Assembly (NCBI GenBank): GCA_017460805.1
Contig: JAFUAF010000030.1
Location: 32,085 to 96,084, forward strand
Direction of reading: 5' to 3'
DNA: 64,000 nucleotides
From: Bacillota bacterium
GTDB taxonomy: Bacteria > Bacillota > Clostridia > Lachnospirales > CAG-274
Shown: piece after piece, positions 32,715 through 41,142 of the stretch
Layout of the letters: the number at the start of each line of letters is the position of its first letter
Numbering within the stretch: position 1 is the stretch's first letter
The notes under the pieces: model-generated
Seen by the model: the letters and a program-made list of their open reading frames with translations, nothing else
What the model was told of the DNA's origin: nothing
Databases searched by the model: none
Made by a program: the position numbers and the translations under genes

Positions 32715-34255
32715 TTTATCTCAACTGTCCTCTCGTTATAGCGCGAATTGCCGCCTGTCAGCCTTGCCGTGGTGGGTCTTTGAAATTCCTCGCTGCGGTT
32801 GGGATAGTCGCTGCGGCAATGTGCCCCGCGGCTCTCCCTGCGGTAAAGGGCGGAAAGCAGCATCGCCTCGGCAAACCATAAACGCGCGTTTTTGCCGTAA
32901 CCCTCGATACCGCGCAGCATTTCAAGCGCTTTTTCTATCCTTGGTGCGCCCCTTACGATCCCAAGCCCGTAAACAAGGGCTTCGCGCATTTGCGTCTCCC
33001 GGTTCGGCTCCAAATAGATATCGTCTCCGTCCGCGGCTGTTTCGTCTATCACGGCTTTGATGTCGGTAGGCGCGTTTTTGGCCGCCAAATGCCCTCCGTA
33101 TATCGCACCCAGCATGGAATTTCCGCCAAGTCGGTTCGCCCCGTGGTACTGCGCCGCACATTCTCCCGCCGCAAACAGATTTTTTATGCTTGTTTGGTGG
33201 TTTTTATCAACTTTCAGCCCGCCCATAAAATAGTGTATGCCGGGTTCAACCGGGATGGGCTCTTTCTGCGGGTCAAGCGCAAGATAGTGTATACACTCGT
33301 TTCTTAGGTCGGAAAGCTTGTGCTGCCAGACCTCCTTTTTCAGTTCGCTCATATCTAAAAATACGCCCGAACACTCGGCTCTCTGCGAAATAAGATAGCT
33401 TTCGCGGCTCACGACATCACGCGGCATCAGATTTCCCAGTTCGGGATATTTTTCTTCCATAAAATACGATTTTTTACCGTTTAAAAGGGCATAAAGCCTG
33501 CCGCCCTCGCCCCTTGCGGCTTCCGTGATAAGCATACGCTTGCCCGATATGGCGATAGTGGTGGGGTGGAACTGGATAAACTCAAGGTTTGCCGCTTCCG
33601 CACCCTTTTCAAAAGCAAGCACGGAAGCCGAGCCGTCATTTTGCACCGTGCCCGTTGTCAGCCCGTCAAAAAAGCCGTTAAGCCCGCCGCTTGCCAGTAT
33701 CACGGCACCTTCAAGACAGATGTTTTTATCCGTATACTCGTCATGGATAACACAGCCGTAACATGTTTCGCCGCGGACTTGAAGCCCGATAAGTTCGTGG
33801 TGGGGATAGCGGGTTATAAGCCCCGATACCTCATATTTTCGCGCCTCGTCAATAAGGGCGGTCATAATTATTTTGCCCGTGCTGCTTTTGGCAAAGGCCG
33901 TGCGTTTTTTCTTCTGCCCGCCGAAATTTCGCAAAAGGGGCTTGTCGCCCTGCATATTCAGACCTGCACCGAGTTCGAGCAGCCAATTTAAAATTTCGGG
34001 TGCATTTTCCGTAAGACCCCTGACCGCTTCCTCATCGGCAAGATAACAGCCGCCGCGCATGGTATCCTCAAAATGCTCTTGGGGTGTGTCATGTTCGCCC
34101 ATTGTGTCAAGCGCCGCATTTATGCCGCCCTCCGCAAGCACCGACTGCGCCCGCTCCGAGGGCTGTTTTGAAATAAGACTGCATTTTTTGCCGTCCTTGG
34201 CGAGCGTTATCGCCGCAGACAGCCCCGCAAGCCCCGCTCCTACAATATTTATCAT
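32711..34255 (-). CDS. Fumarate reductase/succinate dehydrogenase flavoprotein subunit
   Basis: 514 aa. FAD-binding GAGLAGLSAAITLAK at the N-terminus, then LAEGGINAALD and HDTPQEHFEDTMRGG (the HxxD region of covalent FAD attachment reads here as MGEHDTPQEHFEDT), EFIQFHPTTI, PGIHYFMGGLKVD and NRLGGNSMLGAIYGG. In a fermenting Clostridium fumarate reduction is the likely direction. Shorter than the usual 570-640 aa, chiefly at the C-terminus. Start ATG 34255 overlaps the upstream membrane-subunit stop (ATGA). Confidence 0.92.
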   Translation of the reverse strand: MINIVGAGLAGLSAAITLAKDGKKCSLISKQPSERAQSVLAEGGINAALDTMGEHDTPQEHFEDTMRGGCYLADEEAVRGLTENAPEILNWLLELGAGLNMQGDKPLLRNFGGQKKKRTAFAKSSTGKIIMTALIDEARKYEVSGLITRYPHHELIGLQVRGETCYGCVIHDEYTDKNICLEGAVILASGGLNGFFDGLTTGTVQNDGSASVLAFEKGAEAANLEFIQFHPTTIAISGKRMLITEAARGEGGRLYALLNGKKSYFMEEKYPELGNLMPRDVVSRESYLISQRAECSGVFLDMSELKKEVWQHKLSDLRNECIHYLALDPQKEPIPVEPGIHYFMGGLKVDKNHQTSIKNLFAAGECAAQYHGANRLGGNSMLGAIYGGHLAAKNAPTDIKAVIDETAADGDDIYLEPNRETQMREALVYGLGIVRGAPRIEKALEMLRGIEGYGKNARLWFAEAMLLSALYRRESRGAHCRSDYPNRSEEFQRPTTARLTGGNSRYNERTVEIN

Positions 34256-34791
34256 AAAAATTTCCACCTTATAAAATAGACTATAAAAGAAAGCGCCATA
34301 ACAAACATCAGTATCGCAAGAAAAAGCAGGACATTTGCCGCCTGATTTTTAAACCCCTTTGCGCCGAGGGCAACAAACATGGGTCGGATATTTGTCAGCA
34401 CATGAACGGCAACGCTTAAAATAAGCATTATCTGTGTAAACAGCTTGAAGCCGCCGAAAATTTTAAGTCGGTAAACGCCGTATGTGGTGTAGCTGAACGC
34501 CGTTATATGGAAAAAGATAAACAGCATTATTGCAAACCCGCTTATTCGCCTTGCCCAGAACAGCGCATTGTCTTTGAAATACGGTGCGCCCGTCTTTTTG
34601 CAGGTAATAAGGGTCTGCACCGTCAGTATCGTGCCTATAATGCCGTGTATCAATATAAGCCCCAGCATGAGCCACGCAAGTGTTTTGAAATTTATATGCC
34701 CCGCGCCTAACAGGGTCATAGCACCCATTGTGCCGTGTATCAGAAACAGCACCAGTATAGCGGCGCTTATTATCGCATTTGCTTTTCTCAT
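34252..34791 (-). CDS. Fumarate reductase/succinate dehydrogenase cytochrome b-like membrane subunit
   Basis: 179 aa with five hydrophobic helices and histidines placed within or near them (LIHGTMGAM, LILIHGIIG, FFHITAFSYTT, AVHVLTNIRP), which suit ligands for one or two b hemes and the quinone site. With the A and B subunits downstream and four-base overlap it is the membrane anchor. The family assignment rests mainly on context and helix/His pattern. Confidence 0.82.
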   Translation of the reverse strand: MRKANAIISAAILVLFLIHGTMGAMTLLGAGHINFKTLAWLMLGLILIHGIIGTILTVQTLITCKKTGAPYFKDNALFWARRISGFAIMLFIFFHITAFSYTTYGVYRLKIFGGFKLFTQIMLILSVAVHVLTNIRPMFVALGAKGFKNQAANVLLFLAILMFVMALSFIVYFIRWKFL

Positions 34792-34792
34792 C

Positions 34793-35266
34793 TTACTCTC
34801 CCTTTAACTCCGCAACATCAACAAAATCCTTGTCATACAGGCTTTTTGCGGTGTAGATGTCAGCCGTCTTTTTTGAGAATATCAGTATATCGAAGTCCCC
34901 GTATTCCGCCTTGGATATAAGCAGCATGGCATCCCCCTCCGTGACGTTATCCGTCATTTTGTCCGCTAAAATGCGGGCTTTTTTGTCGCCTTTGGGGATA
35001 TGGCAGCTGAGACCTTTTATCTTTTCGCCCTCGCCCGTGAAGTATTCAAGCGTGCCCTTCGGATTTTTTTCTTTATTTATTATTATCACAAAATTGCCCG
35101 AAACACCCGCAATAGTTGCCGATGTGCCTTTGTTTTTGACAGTCGCGCTTGTAAGTGCATCGGGACCGCGTTTAAAACTGATAGTGCCGTTTGATAACGC
35201 CGCCGATAGCATAAGCACCGCCAAAGCCGCTAAAACCGCACATATCCTGCCGAAAATAATTTTCAT
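34793..35266 (-). CDS. Hypothetical exported protein upstream of fumarate reductase
   Basis: 157 aa. An N-terminal hydrophobic helix (ICAVLAALAVLMLSAALSNG) is a signal peptide or anchor; the rest is a soluble domain with no motif I recognise. One base from the cytochrome subunit gene and sharing its promoter, so probably an envelope component linked to the complex. One cysteine only (SCHIPKG). Confidence 0.75.
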   Translation of the reverse strand: MKIIFGRICAVLAALAVLMLSAALSNGTISFKRGPDALTSATVKNKGTSATIAGVSGNFVIIINKEKNPKGTLEYFTGEGEKIKGLSCHIPKGDKKARILADKMTDNVTEGDAMLLISKAEYGDFDILIFSKKTADIYTAKSLYDKDFVDVAELKGE

Positions 35267-35296
35267 ACCCTCACCCCGGTAAGTTTTATATAACTA

Positions 35297-35325
35297 ATTA
35301 TAGCATATGTGTGGTTTTTTGACAA
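35297..35325 (-). promoter_or_regulatory. SigA promoter of the fumarate reductase-like operon
   Basis: TTGTCA (35320-35325), 17 bp, TATAAT (35297-35302). Confidence 0.82.
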
Positions 35326-35335
35326 GAGGGAGGAA

Positions 35336-35876
35336 ATTTGAGTTCCCCCATTTTTCATTTACACAGGAAGGTAAAATTGGAATTTGTCGGGGCGTTTTTC
35401 TTGCGGGGCTCCGCCCCTGCACCCCGCCCACGGCTACGCGCCGCAATGACCGTGCTTTTTAAAAAGTGGGTCAAAACATATTGCGCAAATAAAGTTTTAC
35501 GCAATTCAAGCTTAAACACCGCGGCTATAATTTTTTGCCGCAAATTATCATTTGCGACGGAGTTAAATTGTGTATTTAACCTGATATTATGGCTGCATTA
35601 TAAAGGCGTCCCTTTAGGGAAGCTGGCGCGCGAAGCGCGACTGAAGGGTGGAAAAGCCCCGCAGAAAGCACCCTTTCGACGCCGCGAGCGGCGCCACTTT
35701 CCGCTGAAGCGGCACAAGCCTAAAGGGACAGCTTTTTATACTGCGCACACGCTTGCATTATCTCCCCGTCAAATTCCAATTTTTCAGCATATTGTATCAC
35801 AGTCGGTAATATATGCACAAGCCGCTTATTTAGCGCTTTTATAGATATTCGTTCTCAAAAAATGGGGAATCTCAAA
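35336..35876. repeat. Nested inverted-repeat element
   Basis: Outer ends TTTGAGTTCCCCCATTTTT (35336-35354) and AAAAATGGGGAATCTCAAA (35858-35876) are inverted copies. Inside, AAAATTGGAATTTGTCGGGG (35373-35392) and CCCCGTCAAATTCCAAT (35764-35781) form a second pair. The inner part contains a GC-rich module shared with 18.2-18.5 kb and a block at about 35608-35755 almost identical to 47916-48065. No coding potential; it fills most of the 753-bp gap between the fumarate reductase operon and the small gene at 36.0 kb. Confidence 0.75.
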
Positions 35877-35948
35877 GGAGGAAAATATCAATTTCCCCTC
35901 CCCCGCAGTCCTCATTGTTAAATTTTTTTGAATTTTTTTATAAAAGCA

Positions 35949-35977
35949 TACAAAAAACCAAAAATATATGATATAAT
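35949..35977 (+). promoter_or_regulatory. Putative promoter of the 94-aa protein gene
   Basis: TATAAT (35972-35977) with a weak -35 TACAAA at 17-bp spacing. Confidence 0.55.
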
Positions 35978-36020
35978 AAAAAAAAATAGGATAGTATGAT
36001 CAAAGTTCAGGGGGATTTTT

Positions 36021-36305
36021 ATGGCTAATACACTTGCATCGTTCAAAAAAGCAACTATAACAAATGTAGAGATAATCAACAAAGACGAAACGAACTACAA
36101 TTTTCACAGAGAGGACTACACGGGGTTTACGGGCGAGCTGACGCTGTTTTACAGCGAGGACAAGTACCCCGGTGAGATATATGCCTATATATGCGGCGAG
36201 GATGACGATTTAAAAACAAGCTGCGGCACGATAAAGACGGACGGCGATACGGTCGCCCTCACTACCCGCAACACAGTCTATACATTTAAGATAATAGAAG
36301 AATAA
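36021..36305 (+). CDS. Hypothetical protein, 94 aa
   Basis: Not recognised. Soluble, mostly beta-strand (VEIINKDETNYNFHREDYTGFTGELTLFY..., GTIKTDGDTVALTTRNTVYTFKII), acidic. Ribosome site GGGGGATTTTT, own promoter and terminator, and coding-like composition support a real gene. Isolated between a repeat element and the convergent PBP gene. Confidence 0.75.
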   Translation: MANTLASFKKATITNVEIINKDETNYNFHREDYTGFTGELTLFYSEDKYPGEIYAYICGEDDDLKTSCGTIKTDGDTVALTTRNTVYTFKIIEE

Positions 36306-36310
36306 AATGC

Positions 36311-36346
36311 AAAGCCCCCGACAGAACTTAAGCTGTCGGGGGCTTT
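36311..36346. terminator. Bidirectional terminator between 94-aa gene and PBP
   Basis: AAAGCCCCCGACAG-N8-CTGTCGGGGGCTTT, 14-bp perfect stem. Confidence 0.9.
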
Positions 36347-36388
36347 GATTTATATATTTGGAGGAAAACACTTGCAGATATTATTTTT

Positions 36389-38839
36389 TTAGTCTATCTT
36401 TATTTTTACGGGTGTATTGGCCGATATCCTGATATTTGCTTCGGGTATCTGGGCATATACTTTGCCGCTGCCGCCGCCCCCGTTTTCCTTGGGTGTTTCT
36501 TCGCGTTCTATCTTCACATATTCTTCAAGCTCTTCATCATAATAATACTCGTCCTCTTCCTCATCTTCCTCTTCTTCGTCTTCGTAAGATGTTTCTTCGG
36601 TACTTGTATCATCCGCGCTGTTTTCCACATAGCAGCCAAAACCCGCCGCTTCAATGGTCTTTACGGCATCTTCCCTGTCAAGACCCACTACATCGGGCAC
36701 GGACAAAAGCTCGCTGCCGCCGCTTGAATTTATATTGAGTATAATGCTCGTATCCTTGTTTATAGCAGTACCTGCTGCGGGATTCTGCTTGAATACGGTA
36801 TCGCCGTTGCCTATAAGTTCATAGTTTATCTTCTTGCTGTTAAGAAGCTTGACCGTTTCGGCAAGGCTTGTGTTTGTGTAATCGTCAATTACTATAGTGT
36901 CGCTTGGCACATCCTCGCTTGTACTTGCTTCCACCTCATAGCTTGGCTGATAGCCCTTGTAGTCTATTATTTTTACAAGCACATCACGAAGCATAGGCAC
37001 GGGCGATACATCCGAGCCGTCATAATATCCGGGCGGTCTGTGTATTACCGTCATGGCGATAATATCGGGATTTTCCACAGGCAGATAAGCGATAAAACTT
37101 AAAGTATATTCGTTGCTGCCTCTGACACCCTGCTCTGCCGTACCCGTTTTGCCGCCGATGGCATAGCCGTTTATAACCGCCTTGCGGCCCGTACCTGTGG
37201 GCTGTACCACGCTTTCAAGGTACTTTCTTATAATATCCGAAGTTTCCTTTGAAATAACTTTTCTTACAATGGTGGGCTTTGTTTCCTTGACAAGACCGCC
37301 GTTTTGGTCTATTATCTGCGATACTACATAAGGCTGCATCAGATTGCCGCCGTTTATGGTCGCACAAAGCGCATTGAGCGACTGCAAAGCCGTGGCATTG
37401 AAGCCCTGACCGAAAGAAGATGTCGCAAGTTCGGCGCTGTGCAGCTGGTCGAGGCTGTAACTGAGTGCGGGAGAATCCGCAGCCATTTCGCCTGGCAGGT
37501 CAATGCCCGTTTTTTCACAGAAACCGAAATCCCTGTGCATTTTATAATACTTTTCCGCACCGAGTTTTGTTATTATCTCCATCATGGCTACGTTACAGGA
37601 GTCTGCAAGCGCCTCTTCAAGCGTTATTGTGCCGTGGCCGTCTGTGTTGTGGCAATGCACCTCATAATCGGCTACCACCTTTACGCCCGGACAGTTAAAA
37701 GTCTCGTTGGGGCTTATAACTCCCTCTTCGAGCGCCATAGCCGCAACGATGGGCTTGTATATCGAACCCGGCTCGTAAGTTTCGGTTATGGCGAAATTAC
37801 GCCATGCTTTATAATTTTTCCAGGCATCAAATTCCATGCCTATCTGTGCTTTTTTTGCATCGTCAAATCTGTCCCACGTCTTTTTGAGACCCGCCTCGAC
37901 TTCCTCCGGCAAAGCGGAGGGGTCGTTTGGGTCAAAAGTAGGATACTGCGCATAGGCAAGCAATGCACCCGTTTTGGGATTCATTATTATGCACGCCGTA
38001 TTTTCGGGCTCATATGCCAAATAAGCGTTTCTGCAAGCCTCGGATGCATATTGTTCAAGGGTCGAGTCGATAGTTGTAACAATGGTACTTCCGCCGACAG
38101 CGGAGGCATTTTTTGTAACAACATTGGAGTCGTCGCTCATGGCACGGAATTCACGGCCCTCAACACCCGTCATTTCGGTATTGTACTGGCTTTCAAGACC
38201 CCATGAATCACTGCCGTTGTCGCCGCGTATAAAGCCTATGACCTGTGATGCCATCATCCCCTGCGGATAAAGACGTCTGTTGTCGTCCTCGCAGTAAAGC
38301 CACGGATAGCCGAGCGATTTTATCTGCTGACCCGTTTCATAGGGTACTTTTTTCGCAAGAATAAAATAATTTGTGTCCTTTGCGGGCTTACCCGACGCAT
38401 CTGTCGCAACATAGCCCGTAAGGGTCTCCATTGGTATTCCCAGAAGCTTGTTTATGGTCTCAAGTGTCGTATTCCATTTCAGTTCGGCATTTTTCCGCTC
38501 GTTCTCGGAAGCCTTTTCTGTGGTCTTGTCCTTGTATTCGCTAACCATAAGCCTTACATCCAGCACAACGGTATATACAGTGGAAGAGAGTGCAAGCGGC
38601 TGTTGGTTGCAGTCAAGCACCGCACCGCGCGAGGGCATGATAGACTTGTCGCTGCCGCCGTTTACAAGCTTGCTGATAAGCTGTGCTTCATACTCACTGC
38701 CGTGCACAAGCTTGATATAACTTACCCTGCCTATGCCGATAGAAAATATAACGGCGATAAACACTATCATCAAAAAATAAATTTTACCATGACTTGCGGC
38801 CGAACCCTGACTGCCGCTGTCTTTTATTCGCTTAACCAT
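36389..38839 (-). CDS. PASTA-containing class B penicillin-binding protein (FtsI/SpoVD type)
   Basis: Septal or spore-cortex transpeptidase, 816 aa. One N-terminal membrane helix (FLMIVFIAVIFSIGIGRVSYI), a dimerisation domain (PSRGAVLDCNQQPLALS), then the transpeptidase with serine in YEPGSIYKPIVAAMAL, SCN in ADSCNVAMM and KTGTAEQG. Two PASTA-like repeats follow from about residue 640. Between the halves of the second lies an insert of about 45 residues dominated by Glu, Asp and Tyr. The gene follows ftsL in the mraZ-rsmH-ftsL-PBP order. Start ATG directly follows the ftsL stop (TAAATG). Confidence 0.93.
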   Translation of the reverse strand: MVKRIKDSGSQGSAASHGKIYFLMIVFIAVIFSIGIGRVSYIKLVHGSEYEAQLISKLVNGGSDKSIMPSRGAVLDCNQQPLALSSTVYTVVLDVRLMVSEYKDKTTEKASENERKNAELKWNTTLETINKLLGIPMETLTGYVATDASGKPAKDTNYFILAKKVPYETGQQIKSLGYPWLYCEDDNRRLYPQGMMASQVIGFIRGDNGSDSWGLESQYNTEMTGVEGREFRAMSDDSNVVTKNASAVGGSTIVTTIDSTLEQYASEACRNAYLAYEPENTACIIMNPKTGALLAYAQYPTFDPNDPSALPEEVEAGLKKTWDRFDDAKKAQIGMEFDAWKNYKAWRNFAITETYEPGSIYKPIVAAMALEEGVISPNETFNCPGVKVVADYEVHCHNTDGHGTITLEEALADSCNVAMMEIITKLGAEKYYKMHRDFGFCEKTGIDLPGEMAADSPALSYSLDQLHSAELATSSFGQGFNATALQSLNALCATINGGNLMQPYVVSQIIDQNGGLVKETKPTIVRKVISKETSDIIRKYLESVVQPTGTGRKAVINGYAIGGKTGTAEQGVRGSNEYTLSFIAYLPVENPDIIAMTVIHRPPGYYDGSDVSPVPMLRDVLVKIIDYKGYQPSYEVEASTSEDVPSDTIVIDDYTNTSLAETVKLLNSKKINYELIGNGDTVFKQNPAAGTAINKDTSIILNINSSGGSELLSVPDVVGLDREDAVKTIEAAGFGCYVENSADDTSTEETSYEDEEEEDEEEDEYYYDEELEEYVKIEREETPKENGGGGSGKVYAQIPEANIRISANTPVKIKID

Positions 38840-39382
38840 TTACTTCAGTCCGATCTTTTCAAGAAAAGTCTTTTTTTTGGAATCGGCAACATTATCGTCG
38901 TACTGCACGGAATAGCTGTCCTTTTCCACATTTATTGTTACTATCTGATACGGCGCCGCCATCTGCATACCAAGACGTGTGGTCGCTGTCTTTTTGACTT
39001 CGTCCATATCAACAGCCGATGAAAGCATATTTTCAAGCCTTTCATTTGCGGCATTTGTTTTTTGGGTAAGCGCCTGATTTTCCTTTATCCTTGCATTAAG
39101 CGCACTGGTGTTCGCACTTACGCACAAAACGGCAATAGAGCAGCCCACAACTATCGCAATGCCTATCAGCGCATACAAAACCGAACGGTTGACCTTTTCA
39201 CGGTAACGCGTATAACTGTATATCTGCGGCTGAACGATCTTCGCCTTTTTTTTCGCGGGTCTGCCGTCGGAACGATAGCCGTAGTCCTCCTGGGGATAGG
39301 CGGGTGCTGCACTTCCGCGCAAATATGTATATGAACTTCTGCTTTGTGCGGGATTTATCCTGCGCGGTGATGTAGAGCGCAT
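38840..39382 (-). CDS. ftsL: FtsL-like cell division protein
   Basis: 180 aa bitopic protein: cytoplasmic basic N-terminus of about 65 residues, one membrane helix (VLYALIGIAIVVGCSIAVLCVSA), then a coiled-coil stretch (ALNARIKENQALTQKTNAANERLENML) and DEVKKTATTRLGMQMAAPYQIVTINV. Sequence is poorly conserved in FtsL, so the call depends on topology and position between rsmH and the PBP. A 9-bp tandem repeat lies just upstream of its ribosome site AAAGGAGGGG. Confidence 0.85.
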   Translation of the reverse strand: MRSTSPRRINPAQSRSSYTYLRGSAAPAYPQEDYGYRSDGRPAKKKAKIVQPQIYSYTRYREKVNRSVLYALIGIAIVVGCSIAVLCVSANTSALNARIKENQALTQKTNAANERLENMLSSAVDMDEVKKTATTRLGMQMAAPYQIVTINVEKDSYSVQYDDNVADSKKKTFLEKIGLK

Positions 39383-39399
39383 CCAATTCCCCTCCTTTG

Positions 39400-39444
39400 T
39401 ATTTAATGTATTTAATGTATTTAATGTGTTTAATGTGTTTAATA
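39400..39444. repeat. 9-bp tandem repeat, five units, between rsmH and ftsL
   Basis: TATTTAATG x3, then TGTTTAATG and TGTTTAATA. Lies between the rsmH stop and the ftsL ribosome site; copy number could vary by slippage. Confidence 0.9.
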
Positions 39445-39448
39445 TATT

Positions 39449-40381
39449 TTATAATTTCTCCGCTATACGAAGCTTGGCGCTGTGTGAGCGCTTGTTTGCC
39501 GCAAGTTCTTCCCCGCTTGGGAGTACGGGCTTGCGGGTAATGATTTTTATCTGCGGTTTTTTTCCGCATACACATACGGGAAAATCACGCGGACAGGTAC
39601 ACGGGTCTTCAAGCTCCCTGAACGTATTTTTCACTATTCTGTCTTCAAGTGAATGGAATGTTATTATACAAAGTCTGCCGCCGCTTTCAAGCAGGCCGAC
39701 CATTTTCTTTATCGTACTTTCAAGTATTTCAAGCTCGCCGTTTACCTCTATGCGTATTGCCTGAAATGTGCGTTTTGCGGGGTGCGGGCCGTCCGACCTT
39801 GCACCCTTTGGCACAGCCTTTTTAATTACGCTGACCAGTTCAAATGTTGTTTCTATAGGTTTAACTTTTCTCTCGGAAACAATAAACTCCGCTATGCGCT
39901 TTGCCCATCTTTCCTCGCCGTAGTCGCGGATAACACGGTAAAGTTCATCCTGAGAATACGTATTTACAACCGAATAAGCAGACAGGCTTTTTCTTACATC
40001 CATGCGCATATCAAGCGGTGCGTCATGCTGATAAGAAAAGCCTCTGTCCGCTTCATCCAGCTGATGTGAGGATACTCCGAGATCCAGCAATATTCCACTG
40101 AATTTTTCTATGCCAAGTTCATTGGCGATCTTATCTATATTACAAAAATTGTTGTGTACGTAGGTTACGTTGTCAAAGCCCGCAAGTCTTTTTTTTGCGG
40201 CTTCTATGGCATTTTTATCCTGATCTATGCCTATCAGTCTGCCCGTGCCGTCAAGTGCGGAGGCTATATGAAAGCTGTGACCGCCGCCGCCGAGCGTTCC
40301 GTCAGCGTAAATTCCGTCTTTTTTAATGTCAAGACCGTCTATGCATTCATTCAGCAATACCGATATATGTTTGAATTCCAT
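39449..40381 (-). CDS. rsmH: 16S rRNA (cytosine-N4)-methyltransferase RsmH
   Basis: 310 aa. Methylates N4 of C1402 in 16S r[16 protein letters not shown] at the start, SAM site [18 protein letters not shown] (26-43), [33 protein letters not shown] and [15 protein letters not shown] near residue 240. Start ATG 40381 (MEFKHISV) chosen; ribosome site AAAGGGTGATGAT. Confidence 0.97.
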   Translation of the reverse strand: MEFKHISVLLNECIDGLDIKKDGIYADGTLGGGGHSFHIASALDGTGRLIGIDQDKNAIEAAKKRLAGFDNVTYVHNNFCNIDKIANELGIEKFSGILLDLGVSSHQLDEADRGFSYQHDAPLDMRMDVRKSLSAYSVVNTYSQDELYRVIRDYGEERWAKRIAEFIVSERKVKPIETTFELVSVIKKAVPKGARSDGPHPAKRTFQAIRIEVNGELEILESTIKKMVGLLESGGRLCIITFHSLEDRIVKNTFRELEDPCTCPRDFPVCVCGKKPQIKIITRKPVLPSGEELAANKRSHSAKLRIAEKL

Positions 40382-40402
40382 ATCATCACCCTTTATCACA
40401 TA

Positions 40403-40834
40403 TCAAAGACCGTAAGCCGCAAGTGCCTCGGCTGTTTCCTCATCGCTGAAGCTGTCGTTTTCGATATAGCTGTTGTAGGTCTCGGCATCCCAAATTTCCA
40501 GATGGTCGAATGCGCCGACAGTGATAACGTCCTTTTTAAGACCCGCATAGTCTTTAAGCTTCTGCGGTATCATAACACGGCCGTTGTTATCGGGTTCGAG
40601 GTCGGAGGCGTTGCCGTAAAAATCACGGATATAGCGTCTTATTTTGGGGTCGGACTGGGGCATCTGACTGAATTTCTCGTCAAATTTCTCCCATGTCTCG
40701 TTGGTGTAGATGTTAAGCGCGCCGTCTCTGCCTTTTGAGATAACGCATTTAAGACCAAGTGCCTCGCGGTACTTAGCCGGTATAATAATACGCCCTTTGG
40801 CATCGATTGTATGGGAAAATTCGCCCTTGAACAT
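40403..40834 (-). CDS. mraZ: Transcriptional regulator MraZ
   Basis: 143 aa, two AbrB-like beta domains: MFKGEFSHTIDAKGRIIIPAKYREALG and LEPDNNGRVMIPQKLKDYAGLKKDVITVGAFDHLEIW. First gene of the division cluster. Start ATG 40834 after AGCAGGTGATTTTG. Clustered repeats upstream are candidate self-binding sites. Confidence 0.97.
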   Translation of the reverse strand: MFKGEFSHTIDAKGRIIIPAKYREALGLKCVISKGRDGALNIYTNETWEKFDEKFSQMPQSDPKIRRYIRDFYGNASDLEPDNNGRVMIPQKLKDYAGLKKDVITVGAFDHLEIWDAETYNSYIENDSFSDEETAEALAAYGL

Positions 40835-40865
40835 CAAAATCACCTGCTTTAAACGGCTGCGCACG

Positions 40866-40918
40866 CCATTTTAAACCAATTTTAAACCATAAAGCACCAA
40901 ATGAACCACTTTAAACCA
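40866..40918 (-). promoter_or_regulatory. MraZ box array
   Basis: On the minus strand six TGG cores (CCA at 40866, 40876, 40887, 40897, 40906, 40916) spaced 9-11 bp, mostly TGGTTTAAA. MraZ binds rows of TGG-containing repeats at about one helical turn, so this is a likely autoregulatory operator between promoter and start. Confidence 0.8.
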
Positions 40919-40959
40919 CAATCATCCATTTCCAATGCTTTTCAAACCACTTTATGGTT

Positions 40960-40988
40960 ATTTTAATACAAAAGCTTAAAAATTACAA
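40960..40988 (-). promoter_or_regulatory. Promoter of the mraZ operon
   Basis: TTGTAA (40983-40988), 17 bp, TAAAAT (40960-40965). Confidence 0.75.
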
Positions 40989-41030
40989 GTTTTTTTTAAA
41001 TTTACATTACAGAAACATTATTTTTTGAAG

Positions 41031-41089
41031 ACAAAAAAATAACTATATCTTGTTATTTCTGTTACAAAGAAACACAAGATATAGTTATT
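41031..41089 (-). terminator. Terminator after the tldD-tldE pair
   Basis: 15-bp perfect stem AATAACTATATCTTG / CAAGATATAGTTATT with an inner TTTCT/AGAAA helix, followed on the minus strand by TTTTTTT. Confidence 0.85.
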
Positions 41090-41142
41090 CTCATCATTTT
41101 GTACAATTTTTAAGCTGTTAAAGCCCAAAACTTTATTAACTT

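Noticed and set aside
37304..38206. 300-codon open frame on the plus strand opposite the class B PBP
   Set aside because: It lies wholly antisense to a PBP with all catalytic motifs, has no ribosome site and an implausible composition.
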